DNA of 64,000 nt, from positions 1,063,001-1,127,000 of the forward strand of contig JALPQD010000213.1 of the NCBI GenBank assembly GCA_023101885.1, written 5' to 3'. This document shows, in pieces, positions 11,813 through 24,150 of this stretch. The position numbers and the translations under genes are program-made. Within the stretch, counting starts at the first letter, position 1; each line of letters opens with the position of its first letter. The notes beneath the pieces are model-generated. The model was not told where the DNA came from. It made no database searches and was given only the letters and a program-made list of their open reading frames with translations. Origin of the DNA: Typhlomys cinereus (Eukaryota; Chordata; Mammalia; Rodentia; Platacanthomyidae).

Positions 11813-12573
11813 ACTAAAATTCATTTAAAAAATTTTTTTTCTAGTAATACAAAGTTGATAAGTAGCCCATTTCCCTTCCTCCCTCCTCCCCTCCCTGGAC
11901 CTCCCCCCTGCTCCCTCCCCCCTTTCCTCTTCTTTTCCCCCCAACCTCCCTTTTTCCCAGTGACCCCCTCCATTCCTGGAGCATCCTTTAGTGTGTCCTC
12001 TCTGATGACGTGTATGGATTCAGTGGCATTGCCTAGAGCTCTTTTGTGTGTTCCCCTTTAGTATAGGAATACTATTATGACTGTTAATCCCTTGCCTCTA
12101 AGGATCCTAGTGCCTGTGATCCATACTAGACTTTGGGAGTTCAATGATATGTTGGTCATTGTGCAGGTCATGCAAAGTAGTATTTTGATTACTTCGGCCC
12201 TAATTTGTATGGAGTATCTTGCATATCATTGCTCCTCCCCATCTTTAGGCTCTTATATTCTTACAACTCCCTCTTCCGCAAATTTCCCTGAGCTTTAGGA
12301 TGGGAAGAGATTAGGCTGGCCTATTTCCAGGTGGTTGATGTAGAGTTTCTTATTTTCTGAATTATGGATTCTGCAAATGGGAGACTGACTCCCCTTACTG
12401 CAGTCTCCTACTCTTATTCAATCTACCTTTGAATCTACTCTTATAATAAGACTCTATTTTAACAGCCTTTTATCTCTGGCCAGGGGGTGACATCCAATAC
12501 CCATCAGGATGGAGCCAAGGGCAGTGCAGGAGCAGCAAAACTGAAAAAAAAATCAACAAACTAAAATTCATTT
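11813..12573 (-). mobile_element. Twin-primed LINE-1 (5' inversion) with TSD
   Basis: From about 11827 to 12365 the sequence is the complement of the L1 3' UTR seen at 7222-7780, beginning with a short T run and a pyrimidine-rich tract. From about 12366 to 12559 the next part of the same L1, equivalent to about 7030-7221, appears in the opposite (plus) orientation, with ATCTCTGGCCAGGGGGTGAC and GCAGGAGCAGCAAAACTG. The two parts meet with little or no loss of element sequence. Direct repeats ACTAAAATTCATTT at 11813-11826 and 12560-12573 flank the whole. This is the classic twin-priming structure of L1 retrotransposition. Confidence 0.85.
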
Positions 12574-14085
12574 TATCTGTGTATAAAACTGACAGAGATA
12601 CTAAAGATATTAAAATTAAATATAGGTATTAACAGTTTGTTTTTCTTCTACAGAGTTAGGCCAAAGTCTTATAGTTTTACTATATTGCACTATGAATAAA
12701 TTCATATATTAAAGTATTTTCCAGATCAAGGATAATCTGAAATATCCATGCAGGGTCAATCTCTTTTACCAATTTCTTCTCATTCCACCTACACAGAACT
12801 TTGATGGCTGTTTCTGGAGCGAGCCAAAATCCTCCATAGTATGTCCAGCTCATTCTGTGTGTCAGGGACATGTGCGAGTAAAGGAATGAGAAGTGGGAGA
12901 GCAAGAGATGAACAGCAGGATGAGCAAGCAAGTGCCTTATCATGGTCAACTGAGCAGCATGCAGGGTTTCCCAGTCATTGAATGCTGTCTTTTCCCAGGC
13001 ATTTACCTTCAGGCATGACTCTGGTTCTTAATGCTCTGTATGACATATTGTTCACCCAAACCACAGAATCTTTGTTTGTGACCTAGGCACTCCATATGGT
13101 CCGTAGAAATGGGCATTATTAGTATCCCAGGATGCTGAAGTGTTGAAAGACTCTGAAATGTTGCTTAGTACATAGATGAGATGCAAGAGCAAGTATTTCA
13201 ATCTGACAGATACATTATGAAAGTTTCTCTAGCAGAGATGGTAGTAAACACTTCATTTCATCTTACTAAAAGCCCTCAAACCACTGGATACATCATTTTC
13301 TTTGGATTATCTGTTGCTTAGGTGTGGAACAGTGTGAACTTTTCTGTCATTTTGGGGATCAAGGGACAAATTCATAGCAGAAGAGATAGTGTCATTTCTC
13401 TCCTATAAGATGTCAGAGATGGCTGGATATATTTTACACTTCTACTAGATCTGTTATTTGAAGCATTGTTAACTGGATTTTGGATTTAAGCAACCCCTAA
13501 ATTAGAATTTGACTCTTTAAATGACTAAACAGAAGTGACTAACAAGACTGATGCTCAATAAGTATAAGAAAAGTCCCAAGTGGAAAATTTCAAAGATTTG
13601 AGGCTAAAGATGAACTATTTCATTGAAAGTTACTATGTTGCTCACCTGAATACCAGTAGTACTTAGAAATTCCCCTGAGGCAGCATTTCTGGTAGGTAGA
13701 TGTCATCCTCAGTATGAGAAAACCCCACACTGAGGAAAAAGAGAAAAATACCTTTGATCTAATCACTGGGGCTGCTCCTCAGCAGGATCTCAACCCTAGC
13801 ACAACTCAGTTAAAGCAAGGTCAAAATTTTCCACATTAAGGAAATTTTTCATATGGCCAATGGGTCTCTCACATGGTTTATAAACTGTGTTTGCACATGA
13901 GCTTAGACACAGGAACTTTGTATTCATTGTTTATCTCTGATAACCAGTATAGCTCTTGGTCATTTGACTAAAGAAACTTCTATTCAATGATTAAGAGGAA
14001 ATCTCCTGGGGTTCAGTCCCTAGCCAGGCTGCCTGCTGTCTTCATGACTGATTCTTCATGCCCTGGATTCTTTATAAAGAGAAAA
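12574..14085. other. Unique non-coding sequence
   Basis: No gene found. Longest frame is 89 codons on the minus strand at 12680-12949, without a recognisable domain. A weak MIR-like patch may lie near 13230-13310. Confidence 0.5.
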
Positions 14086-14455
14086 ATAGTTCATCTTAAT
14101 GGCCAATTTGATAGGATTTAGAATCATCCTGGAAACACAACTCTTCATATGTCTGCAATGGTACTTCCAGGAAGGTTTCACTGAGGTGGGAAGATTCATT
14201 CTAAATGTGGGTGGCACTATGTGGGCTGGTCTCCCGGACAAGATAAAAAAGAGAAAGTGAGCTGCGTATCAGCATTCATCTCATTGATTCATGAGTGAGG
14301 ATTCCGGTGACCAGGTGACTCATGTTTCTGTTGCCATGGATTCCCTGACATGATGAACCATACACTCAGACTATGAACTAACATCAGTCCTTCATTTCTC
14401 AAGCTTCTTTGTCAAACATTCTGTCACAGCAAGGAGAAAAGTAGCTAATGCAGAG
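14086..14455 (+). repeat. Rodent interspersed repeat, LTR-like
   Basis: It contains AGAATCATCCTGGAAACACA, TTCACTGAGGTGGGAAGA, TCTAAATGTGGGTGGCACTA, ATAAAAAAGAGAAAGTGAGC, CAGCATTCATCTCATTGATT and an end of CACAGCAAGGAGAAAAGTAG. The same order appears at 56626-56990. I recognise it as a widely dispersed rodent repeat with LTR-like ends, but I am not sure of the family name. Confidence 0.6.
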
Positions 14456-15704
14456 GATATAATATTAGTCGCTCATTCTCTAGGATGCTATCGGGAATAA
14501 ATACGTAAGTACTGCCATATTTTATTTTTCTAAAGCAAACTCATTCTGAATCCATGAGACTACACACAGTGGCTTTCCCTTTGGGGTCTTTCCCTTTCTT
14601 AAAATAGGGTATTTAAAGTATGAGAGATTGGTTAAACCATTTTTTCTAAATAAGGAAATGATCTTTTGACTAGATACTAATAACATAATTACAATCTCTA
14701 AGGTACTTGTTGTCCAAGACTGGTTGCCAGACTTATTGCTGTAATCACCAGACCAATACTGGAATTTTAAGTTACCTCCTTGAAGTTCTAACAGTGGTCC
14801 TTCCTGAGAGACTAGATTTAAGCCCCTTGTTAGATGAAAACAGGGAGAGTTATCAAAATGACTGCTTAAATATTTCAGAAGATTTTTAGCAAGAATGAAA
14901 GCTTGCAGCTGGTCGACCTATTTATGGAAGGGAGAGAGAACCTGAGGGCAGAAACCATACTCCTTTAAGACATGAGTTACTGTCCAGCCAGAGAAAATTT
15001 ATCCCTCCACCTTTGCTGAGAATAGAGATACTGGCAAGCATGGCAGGAAACTTGCTGAGCATCTGGCCTGCTGTGCCTAGATCCCATGGTGATCAGTAAT
15101 AATCAAGCTCAGGCCTCATGGACAGCAGGTGTGCACAGGTGGGAAAGGGGCAGGAGCAGGCCCCCTGTGATAGGGGGACTGCAGAAACCAGACTGGTTAG
15201 GGTGCTCCCTTAAATAACTGCAGCATACTTGGAGGGCTATTAATTTTTAGCCGTCAGACCTGCAGGCATGCAAATGCCATAATTAGATCATTAAAAGCAA
15301 ATGTTATAGAACTTTATATTGAACCAAATGCTCTCTCCACAGGGACCAGAAATAAAAACATTTTCAAATGTTAAAAGTACATGAAACTTCATTTTATGTA
15401 TAGATAGCTAGGATCTGGGTAACATATCCATCTTCACAGTTATGAATACATGTATCTCAAGTAAATGTTGCAGGCTTCACTTTCTACTGATTCCCTGGCA
15501 TAGTAGGTACCAATTACTTCTCATTCTAATGCTGGGTTCTAAAGCATCTAAACAATGTCCTAGAAGGGAGAACTGAGGTTGGGAGATGGCAGCCTTCCAA
15601 CACTTCCAGTGTGGACCACATGCAAGAATCAGCTTGCAGATATCACATGGAGTGGAGGGGCTTGTGTACGAAGGGCTGTAGCTGAGAATCAAACTTCTCC
15701 TGAC
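14456..15704. other. Unique non-coding sequence
   Basis: No gene found. It includes a homeodomain- and POU-motif-rich stretch at 15225-15350, listed separately. Confidence 0.5.
15225..15350. promoter_or_regulatory. Candidate conserved non-coding element with octamer and TAAT motifs
   Basis: Within about 60 bp there is a perfect octamer ATGCAAAT (15268-15275), a TAATTA (15280-15285), an ATTA (15290-15293) and a TAAT (15241-15244). The block is non-repetitive. POU-domain and homeodomain factors are known to bind such sites. Function is inference. Confidence 0.35.
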
Positions 15705-16035
15705 TCACTGTCTTACTTTTGCAAATGATCTTCTGCATATGTGTACATGTGGTTGTGGTGGGGGAGAGAGAAAGAGAGAGAGACAGAGAGACAGAGAGAG
15801 AGAATCGCTAGTCTGGGACTCACAAAGTAGGTAAAGACTAGTTACCCAAGGAGTCATCCTGACCCACCACCTACCACCTGCCATTGTCTCTCCAGAACTG
15901 GGAGTACATTTGCACACTATATTCCAGCTTTGTGTACGCTTACATACCACTGTGCCAATTTTTATTTTTTTATTTGCGTTCTAGAGACGGACTTCAGGTT
16001 CTCATTTTTACATTGTGCCATCTCCCCAGTATTGC
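15705..16035 (-). repeat. Old B4-like SINE with (GA)n expansion
   Basis: The plus strand shows GCATATGTGTACATGTGG, a (GA)n stretch at about 15764-15804, then a body ending GTGCCATCTCCCCAG. That end is the complement of the head of rodent B-type SINEs (CTGGGGAGATGGC). It is diverged, and the assignment to B4 rather than B3 is tentative. Confidence 0.5.
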
Positions 16036-18884
16036 TCTCCTTCAAAAAAAATGCCTAACTTGTTAATAGAACTGTGAGACAGGAATACTAAAAGTACTTT
16101 ACAAAATAAAAGCCTTCTTCAACTTCTGCCCCAATTAGGTAAAAGAGTCCAAAATTCTATTTGATTACCACCATTGCTACTAACCAGGTTCCTGTTTTAA
16201 AATAAAACAACAGCATCAGTTGTAATCAGAAACTTTAATAAGAAAGGGAAGGGGGGGGGAAAACACACAAAGAGCAGCAACCACAGCCTGCCTTCTACAC
16301 TGCATGTTTCAGTTCAGGGAATGGAGGGGCTTTAATTCTGGTAACTTTTAAAATATTGATGATTATATTGGACAGACCAATTACTGAACTGAGACTGCTT
16401 TGCAGAATAGCATGACTGGAGAATGTTTTATTAGGTGGGAGAGATGAGAAAACTCAGGAGACCTGCCCTTGACTGCTTCTAAGACATGGGAGGAAACCTC
16501 ATTCCGCAGTCTGTTGGAAGGACAGTGGTTGGTGAAAAGTGGGCAAAATACCTCTTGCAATTGCACTACAAAAATATTTCATTTAATACATTCTGCAGGC
16601 TATATTCACCTACAGACAACGCACTAATGCTTATTAGCCTAGCCCTATTACATCTCTTGTGACAGTTTGACCAAGCCACCAGATAGGCAACCTGCATAAG
16701 CTACTTCACGACTTCTCTGCTTCTAGTTGTCTCTGACACATGTATGTGCACTTCTTTTGCTGTTCCTGGAGTTGGGGTACTGTTATAACACTCCACTTGC
16801 TTGGTCATAACCCTGGGTTGCCACCTGGTTCTCAGTGACCCCACCCAGGGTTACATGATGCCTCATAGAGTGAAATTTAACTGAGGAAGAACTAAAGTGA
16901 GATAATTTATTGGCTCTTTCCTCCTTCCTTCTTTCTCTCCCTCTTCCTCATTTTTAACTTGTGGGTTTTTAGATGATTTGATAGAGCCTCACCAGAATGG
17001 CAGTTGAAGATACAGATGGTTATTGGTATCAGTTTAGAGCTCATACTAAGGAATAATCTGGTTTTACTTTAAAAAAATGAAAAGGTGGCTTAGTATGCAG
17101 CCTGTGCCTGTTTAAAATGCACTGGCTATTTCTGATGTTATAACTAAGTGAACATTGAGGCCAGGGGGGCGGGGGCTTCCTGTTCACCATATTTCACTTA
17201 GTAGTAAATAACTTTGATCAAAACAAGCATTTCGCTGACAGGATATGTCTGCCTTAAGTTGGAATGTGAAGTTATGGTGGGAGAGAAACAGACAGCAAAC
17301 CTCACGCCCTAAATGTAGAATTTCAAGCATACTCAGTTGAAATAATAAGAAGGAAAACTGTAATTATCACGAGCTTCAGTGGAGCTGCAAAGGTGTGGGT
17401 GGTCAGAATCTTACTGTTCTCCTCTCTTCGGTCACCCTGACAGCTAAATTATTGGGAGCATTATGAGAACATGCTTTATAGTCAAGAAGGTGAATTTCTC
17501 AAAAAAGAACGTTGAAGCTAAACTAATTTATTGAAAATCTGGAAGAAACAGTTTCTTAATTTCCTTATGACTAGTTCTGACCTCAAATAGGGAGAGGGGA
17601 GGCTTTATAAAATTGCTATTTCTAGCCTCTAAATAATTTGTTTGGAGGTAAAAAAATTTTATTATTCTTCATAATTGCTTTTTTTCTCATGAAGAAATCT
17701 TGAACTGACATTTTTGTTTGTTACTTTGTCTTAGCTCTGGTAAATATTCAAATTATAGAGTCAAAGGACTTTCTAATGGGTTAACATAGATTGCAAGGAT
17801 GTGGTTCTTTACTTGGAAAAATGGCAATTTCATGCATTCCCATGTTTTACAGAACTCCTGAGACCTGCCATTGGCCAAATGGTGAGACAAGTCATTTGCT
17901 TTGGTGAACAACTACCACATACTCTTTCATTCTTATCCAATTTCCCTTTAACTTGTTGATTTAGAGTAAGAAAAACAGTTTTACATTACCAAAAATCTGT
18001 AAACACTATGACAGTAAATGTAAATGGTGTTAATGAGAATCTCACTGGTATGGATGAATGCATTCAAAACACCAAGTTATGCATCTTGTCTTAAGATGGT
18101 TTAAACCAAACTGATTTACATACCTTATAAGTTCATTTAAATCACAATCAGTTCCCAGGAGCATGGACAACTAACTCAATTGATTATAGAGTATTCATTG
18201 GCCAGCAATAAATCTTATCATGGCTGTGAGATTGGCTGAGGTGAGCATCCAGACCCCTCTCTGTGGGAACCCTGATGGCTAAAAGACATATCTGCATAGT
18301 AATTGGTGCTTCTTAGACTCTTACACTGTTACCATCAGACAAACTGGGAAAATGGGAGTTTTCTACTATTATTCTTGTTGGGAACAATGACTTGTAGGAA
18401 ACTCCAGAAATTGTTGCTTTGGTAGACCAGGAAGGGTATATAATTTAAAGAATCAGGTGATCTGCAGATATTTAGAACTGTGACTACCAACACTCCAGCT
18501 CTCCAACTCTCACCTGCCACTTCTACAAGCAGAAGTTACATGGCTCCTGAGGTATGCAGGGGCCTTGGTCTTCTATAACAAGCTACAAGGTGAATGTATG
18601 TCAGCTAATCACACACATTGTAAAACTGCAGAAGCCAGCATTGTTGCCCAAGTATAATTAAGACCAAAATAAGAAAAGAGTACAAAAATGCATCAGTCAG
18701 CATATAATCAGAGAAGTAAACTCACTAAGGATAAATTGTACATATATATGCATATGCATTTCAGATGAATATGAATATTCAGGTGAAAACATATAATGAC
18801 TTTGGCATAGGTAGTACAAGAGTTGATCATATGAATTTCAAAAGGCTAAGCATGTCAGAGTATGAGGTTCACAGTGTTGACAGG
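16036..18884. other. Unique non-coding sequence
   Basis: No gene or clear repeat. Open frames are at most 61 codons. It contains a short G run near 16250 and a poly-G patch near 17165. The part 17090-17470 is non-repetitive and could be constrained, but nothing specific marks it. Confidence 0.5.
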
Positions 18885-18889
18885 AAAAG

Positions 18890-19291
18890 ATTATAGATTA
18901 GTAAATATGAGATGGGTATTAGGATTGGATGTAAATTGTTCCTCACAGGCTCGTATGTTTGAATCTTTAGTTGTGAAAGTCATGGCACCGTTAGGAGATG
19001 GAGCCTTGTTGGAGGAAGGTACTTCACAGGGATTGGACCTTGTGGTTGGTTAGTCCTGCACTGCTTTTGCAAGATATCAGTTCATACAATTTGCATTGAG
19101 CAGTTGAGCTCTCTCTCAGGCTCCATGCTTCATATGACTTAAGCCTCTTACAGCTTCTGGCAGGCAGATGTACTTTTTTTGCTATTATGGATTATATCTG
19201 CCTTCTGGAACCATAATCTGAATAAATCTCAATGTCTCCCTTAGGTTGCTTGATTTTGAGTGGTGTCTCACAGCAATAGAGAAGAGTAACA
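18890..19291 (+). mobile_element. MaLR-type LTR
   Basis: The segment has GGTATTAGGATTGGATGTAA and CTCACAGGCTCGTATGTTTG, then GGCACCGTTAGGAGATGGAG, CCTTGTTGGAGGAAGGTACT, CTGAATAAATCTCAATG as a polyadenylation region, and an end of GGTGTCTCACAGCAATAGAG. This order matches rodent MaLR LTRs. No internal region is present, so it is a solo LTR. Confidence 0.6.
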
Positions 19292-20511
19292 GGGGGGACA
19301 GTGCAAAGCAAGCACGGATATAGAAACTTGAACTAGAGTAAGTATAAAAGATAAATGTAATGCCTGCCAGAACTTATTGCCCTTTGGCTTGTAGATTTTC
19401 TCTTCAAACTGGTTTTTCATTATGACCTTAAGCATATTTGACCCAGGAGTCCCTCAACCCCCTGTATGACCACAAGGAGAAGTGAAATTATTGTAGGACC
19501 AGCCACTGCCTCAAATCAGTAAAGCAAGCTATTGGAGGAGTAGCAATGTGTATAAGAGACTGCCTCTTCAGGTCTGACCCCAAGATCTTCTATGAGAAAC
19601 ATTCAGAGTCCTACCATAAATTGGAACTCACGGGTAGTATAATTCTGGGAAATACAATCCTGGGAATTACATTCCTGGCTATCCAAGCTCATATATTAAA
19701 GCACTGTCACAGAAAGCTTTAAAAAAATCAAGGGAAGCCTGCTTGCTATTTATTTACCTACTTTAATCTGTTGCTGTGTATTCCCAGCCCCTAAAGATAC
19801 AAATATTGTATGAAGTCCAGGGGAAGAAAGAGAGTCAAAGGTTTGGGGCTCACTAGCTCTGCTTCACTCCTACAAACATGATCCTTTACATTGCTCGGAG
19901 ATACAAACTGGGGAGGAAGTCCCTAAGCTGAAGACTCTTGGAATGGACCCAGTAACAGATTTGGTTGCTAAGAGACCAATGTGCAAAGACAAGTGTCTTC
20001 AAGTGAAAACAACCCAACAAGATTTTTGGTGCTTAGTTCTTACAAGATAACACTCATTTTTCTTTCTAATTTGGTCTCCAGGTCATATATCGAGTGTAAC
20101 CATCAACCCACACAAACACTTTCAAGGGAATTCGCAAGGGTTGTTAGATAAGACACAAGGAGGCATTAGAACCAAAAAGCCAAAGAAAGTGATCACTTAC
20201 CAATCCAAGCAAGTTCTGGGTGCAGACAGAACAAGAGGAGCCTACGCAAAGTCTGGAGGCAACAGAAAGTTCAGTAAGCAGGTAGAAAGCCGGGGAAGAA
20301 AAATCTGGGAAGCTGAGCCCTAATGAAGTGTTATTCCTTGGGGCTCTCCCTCTGAGTCATGCTTTGGCTTGCCTAAAGAAAACACCTGTCTGGGAGGCAG
20401 GTGTTGACCATTAGGCCTTAGGATCAGCAGCTGTGAGAAACAGTGGCTTGGGTCCATAGAAAGATCAAATCTGCTTATTGCTTATTCACTACCAGGTATG
20501 GCGAGTTCAAA
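19292..20511. other. Unique or unrecognised non-coding sequence
   Basis: No gene found. The purine-rich texture from 20120 to 20330 gives a 60-codon lysine-rich frame that I regard as chance. Confidence 0.45.
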
Positions 20512-21088
20512 GTTCTTTGAAGTTCATTCAGAGACTCTATATCAACCACATAGAACTAAGCCAGCCTAATCTCCTCCCATCCTGAAGCTCAGGGACATTT
20601 GCAGAAGAGGGGGCGGTAAGATTGTAAGAGCAAAAGGATGGGAGGAGCAATGATCTGAAGATTCTCCACACTAGTTAGGGCTGAAGCAATCATAATAGGA
20701 CTTTGCATGCCCTGCGCAATGTTCAACACACTATTGACCTCACAAAGTCTAGCATCAGCTAAAGACACCAAGATCTTTGGAGGCAAGGGATTGACAGCCA
20801 CATTAGTGTTCCTATGCTTAAGGGGAACACGAGAAAGGGTTCAGGGAAATGCCACTGGGTCCTTGTACGTCATCAGAGAGGAGGACCAAGAGGAGAGTTA
20901 GACATACACAATAAAGGACTCTCTGGGAATTGGGGGGGGAGGCACTGGGAGACGGGGAGGGAGGGAAGGGGAGCAGGGAGTTCAGGGGAGGAGGAGGGGG
21001 GAGGGAACTGATCTACCTATTAAGTTTGTATGAACGGAAATAATAATAAAAAATGTTAAAAAATTTTAAAAATGTTCTTTGAAGTTCA
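20512..21088 (+). mobile_element. Severely 5'-truncated LINE-1 with 15-bp TSD
   Basis: The body runs 20527-21073, starting in the L1 3' UTR at ATTCAGAGACTCTATATCAAC and running through GAAGCTCAGGGACATTTGC, the TAAGGGGAACACG segment, the G-rich tract and a short A-rich tail. Identical 15-bp direct repeats GTTCTTTGAAGTTCA flank it at 20512-20526 and 21074-21088. It is close in sequence to the L1 at 6115-7780. Confidence 0.9.
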
Positions 21089-21164
21089 AAGAAACTGGTA
21101 TTCAGCTCTTCCAGTGTACACTGAGGTAGCAACTGTGTCAAACCCATCTCCAAGAAGAGAAGAT

Positions 21165-21425
21165 ACTAGGGCTGGAGACACGGCTCAGCAGAAAAATGTA
21201 CCTGCATGTGCTGCCACAACTGGATCTTTTAAAAAAGATTTTAATTTTGCATTTTTTGTGAGTGCATGCATGTACCGCTGTGCATTTTTGGTGAGAGGGA
21301 AACTTTGTGGAATCAGTTCTTTCTACCTAACTTTATGTGTATTCTATCTAGGGATTTGAACTCATGAACTCAGATTTGCACATCAACCAAGCACTTTACT
21401 CATCAAACCCCATCAGTCCTACACG
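21165..21425. repeat. Mosaic of old tRNA-type SINE fragments
   Basis: A head GGGCTGGAGACACGGCTCAG on the plus strand at 21172 is followed at about 21230 by the complement of a B3-like body, with GGAATCAGTTCTTTC, GGGATTTGAACTCATG and ending CAAACCCCATC. Either two fragments inserted side by side, or a rearranged one. Confidence 0.45.
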
Positions 21426-21469
21426 TTTTTAAAATAACGGGGCAGTGTTTTTTGTTTTTACATGACTGC

Positions 21470-21755
21470 TGGGAATCTAAATGTAAGACTCATCCTTGTC
21501 CAGCAGCACTATGGCACTGAATCTGTCTTCCACCTTATTCTTTTGAGGCTGGGTCTCTAAACAAACTCAGAGCTTGCCTCTGTGGGCAATGTGACTTGCC
21601 ATCTGGCTCTGGAGGTTCAGGCCCCTTCTGAGCCTGTAATTACAAACAGGCTAACATATTGGCCCAGCATTTTAAGTGAAATCTGGAAATTTGGATTCTC
21701 TCTCTTTTGCTTGCATGGTAAATTCTTTAACCAGTGAGACATTTCTCCATTCTCT
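21470..21755 (-). repeat. Old B4-like SINE
   Basis: Patches such as GGCTGGGTCTCTAAACAAAC, GCCATCTGGCTCTGGAGG and a terminal CTTTAACCAGTGAGACATTT follow the order of reverse-oriented rodent B4. It is strongly diverged. Confidence 0.45.
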
Positions 21756-23083
21756 GTGTACCTTAATATTTTAAAGATAGAAAAAGTATTAAATGTAACC
21801 AGAATCCTATAATAGATTCATGCATGACTGAGGAATATATAGTACTTTTCAGTAAATCATGTAAATCTGAAATTCTCACATTGCTATTGTTGCAAATACA
21901 TTGAGGTAGGAAATATTAAAGGCTCAGAAAGGCCCAGCTCCTAGTCTAATGCTATGTGGTAAGAAAGGAACAATAAAAAGATTGACCCTGAATCTTCTGA
22001 CTTGGCACCAAGTTCTACACTGACAAGAACGGCAGTTCCAATGCACTGATCATTTTTAGGATTTTTGTAAAGCATTATTTGCAACCTTACTAATATAAAT
22101 CAAGACAGTCCTTTCTTTTATGAAAAGAACATTTCTGTACTCTCCCTCCTCCTTTTGAATCTCTCATTTGAGGCATACAGGCACTGACCCAGAAGCCCAC
22201 GTGTAATGAATGGGTGGATATGCTGATTCTCTCTGCTTGACTTTACATGAACTCCAATCCTTCCAAAGTCTTCCTATATCTTCTATCAAATAGTTCCCTT
22301 GTTTTAAAATCTAAACTCTGCTTTTTATCTTATCTACCTCAACCCTTGCCCACACAAATCCTTCAACCTCCATGCTCTATAGACTTGAAGCTCAGACCCA
22401 GGGATTGGGCCCATGGAAGTCCTGGGTTCCTGGGCCCAGGAAGTGGGTTCCATGTTTCCAGAGTCTTGAAGTCAGAACAGAGGGAAAGGGAAACCCCACA
22501 GACCTTGATGCACAATGGACTTATCTATAAACATTGTTAGCAGCAAGACTTGGGGTGGTGAGCACAGGAATGAGAGAATAAGGAAAGCAAATAGGAGAAC
22601 ACATCCCCAGCACCTGGGCTGGGAGCTTCTGTAATCAGAGCTGCCCCATGTAGAATATTAATACCTGACATATTTTTTAAGAAAAATCTTATTTGATTAA
22701 ATAACAAGATAACCACACATGTGGCTTTGGTTTAAAAATATCAATGAGAAAGAAGACACTTCAAAATGTGCATTCTCAATAACCCCAAACTTAATATTAG
22801 GAAGAATGGTAATTACAAGCAGTGTGAATTTTAGCATTAATAAAATTAAATGGGAATTTGATTATGCCGTGTCACAGCAACACATAATGTTCTCAAGCAT
22901 AACTTCTGCAAATCTGTTGATTCCGCTGGTGATTAGATATGTGCATCTCAACACGTTGCAATGCCCTTTGAATCTGGCACCAGCAAGATGTGAGATTGTA
23001 AGTTATTTTCTGGTTATTAAGACGCATTCCAATCCTCATCTTTAATCAACTGAAGATGCACAAGAAGGGTTTGATAAGCACAC
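21756..23083. other. Unique non-coding sequence
   Basis: No exon is supported. The 97- and 108-codon plus-strand frames at 22247-22540 and 22719-23045 have no recognised domain. The AT-rich part 22650-23045 is non-repetitive and may be a conserved non-coding element. Confidence 0.5.
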
Positions 23084-23170
23084 TGGAAGGGGTATGTGCA
23101 TGCATGTGTGTGTGCGTGTGTGTGCATGTGCGTGTGTGTGCGCGCTGCGTGCGTGTGTGTGTGTGTGCCC
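23084..23170. repeat. (TG)n / (CG)-containing alternating tract
   Basis: About 85 bp of TG alternation with several GCGC and GCATGC steps (for example GTGTGTGCGCGCTGCGTG). The alternation is almost unbroken purine-pyrimidine, the sequence type most prone to Z-DNA. Confidence 0.85.
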
Positions 23171-23995
23171 TAAATTGGTGATGATCTGCCACCCTACTGT
23201 CTGCACTTCAGGGTGTGCCCTCTGGTATAAGTTATTAAGAAGAACTCTGAGTTGAGCTCCATTCATTGAAAAGTAGAGGTTGTGGGTGGAGATCTCTTTG
23301 CTTTTTAAGTCGTGGAAAGGAGCCCTGGGACTTGGCCTTCTACTGTCAGATTCTGTAAGGGAAGGCAGAAGTCAGTGAGGCAGAGGGATGACAGCCAGTT
23401 GATAGCTAATGCCTGGCTACCCACTGACCAGTGGATTAACTGCTTTCTGCATGATTCAGTCTGGGATGCTGCATTCCAGCAAGGAACAGCTGCCAGCTAC
23501 CTGTCAGCAGGCTGAGCCCTGGACTTCATGCCACCACCAGAGAACATGGTCTTCATGGGCTGCTCTTCCAGGACCTCTGCTGGGGGTTTGGGGCACTCTG
23601 GCATGGGGAGCACCCAGTCACTCAAAAGCCTATGACTTCTCTGGACCTTTCAGGGAAAGTGAAGGAAGATGGAATGTTATCCTTCATACCTCGTGGTTAT
23701 CATAGCTGAGAGGATGGGGGTGCAACTCGGTTGACAGTGGGGCTGTCCTCAAGTATAGTTCTATAGTCCAGGACTGAATTAGTAGTGTTTTCTTCAAAGA
23801 TCTGAGTCAGGGGTGAGCTGGAGAGAAAAAGAAAGCGTGATTGTTTTATTGGCTAAATACTAGTAGAATATAAATAAAGAAACTGACCAAAGCAAAAGGG
23901 AAACACACAGGAATTATGACACATTCAAATATGAATATAAGGAAAGCAGAATACCAGAAAGAGATTGGGCCACACCAAGAGATGGAGCCTGTGAT
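23171..23995. other. Unique non-coding sequence
   Basis: No gene found. The overlapping 67- and 98-codon frames at 23312-23705 lie in a moderately GC-rich stretch. They show no domain and cannot both be real. Confidence 0.45.
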
Positions 23996-24150
23996 ACTCA
24001 TGGCAAGACAGAGACAGAGAAGTATAAAGGTCATATGGGCACACAGAGGCAGACACAGAGACACAAAAGGATGCATATGCAGGGGGTAAGAATATATACA
24101 GAGGAATGGGCACTCACACACACATACACACACACACACACAGAGGATAG
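23996..24150. repeat. (GA/CA)n simple repeats
   Basis: Degenerate AGACAGAGA and CACAGAGACACA repeats followed by an uninterrupted CA run near 24117-24140. Frames across it are low complexity. Confidence 0.75.
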
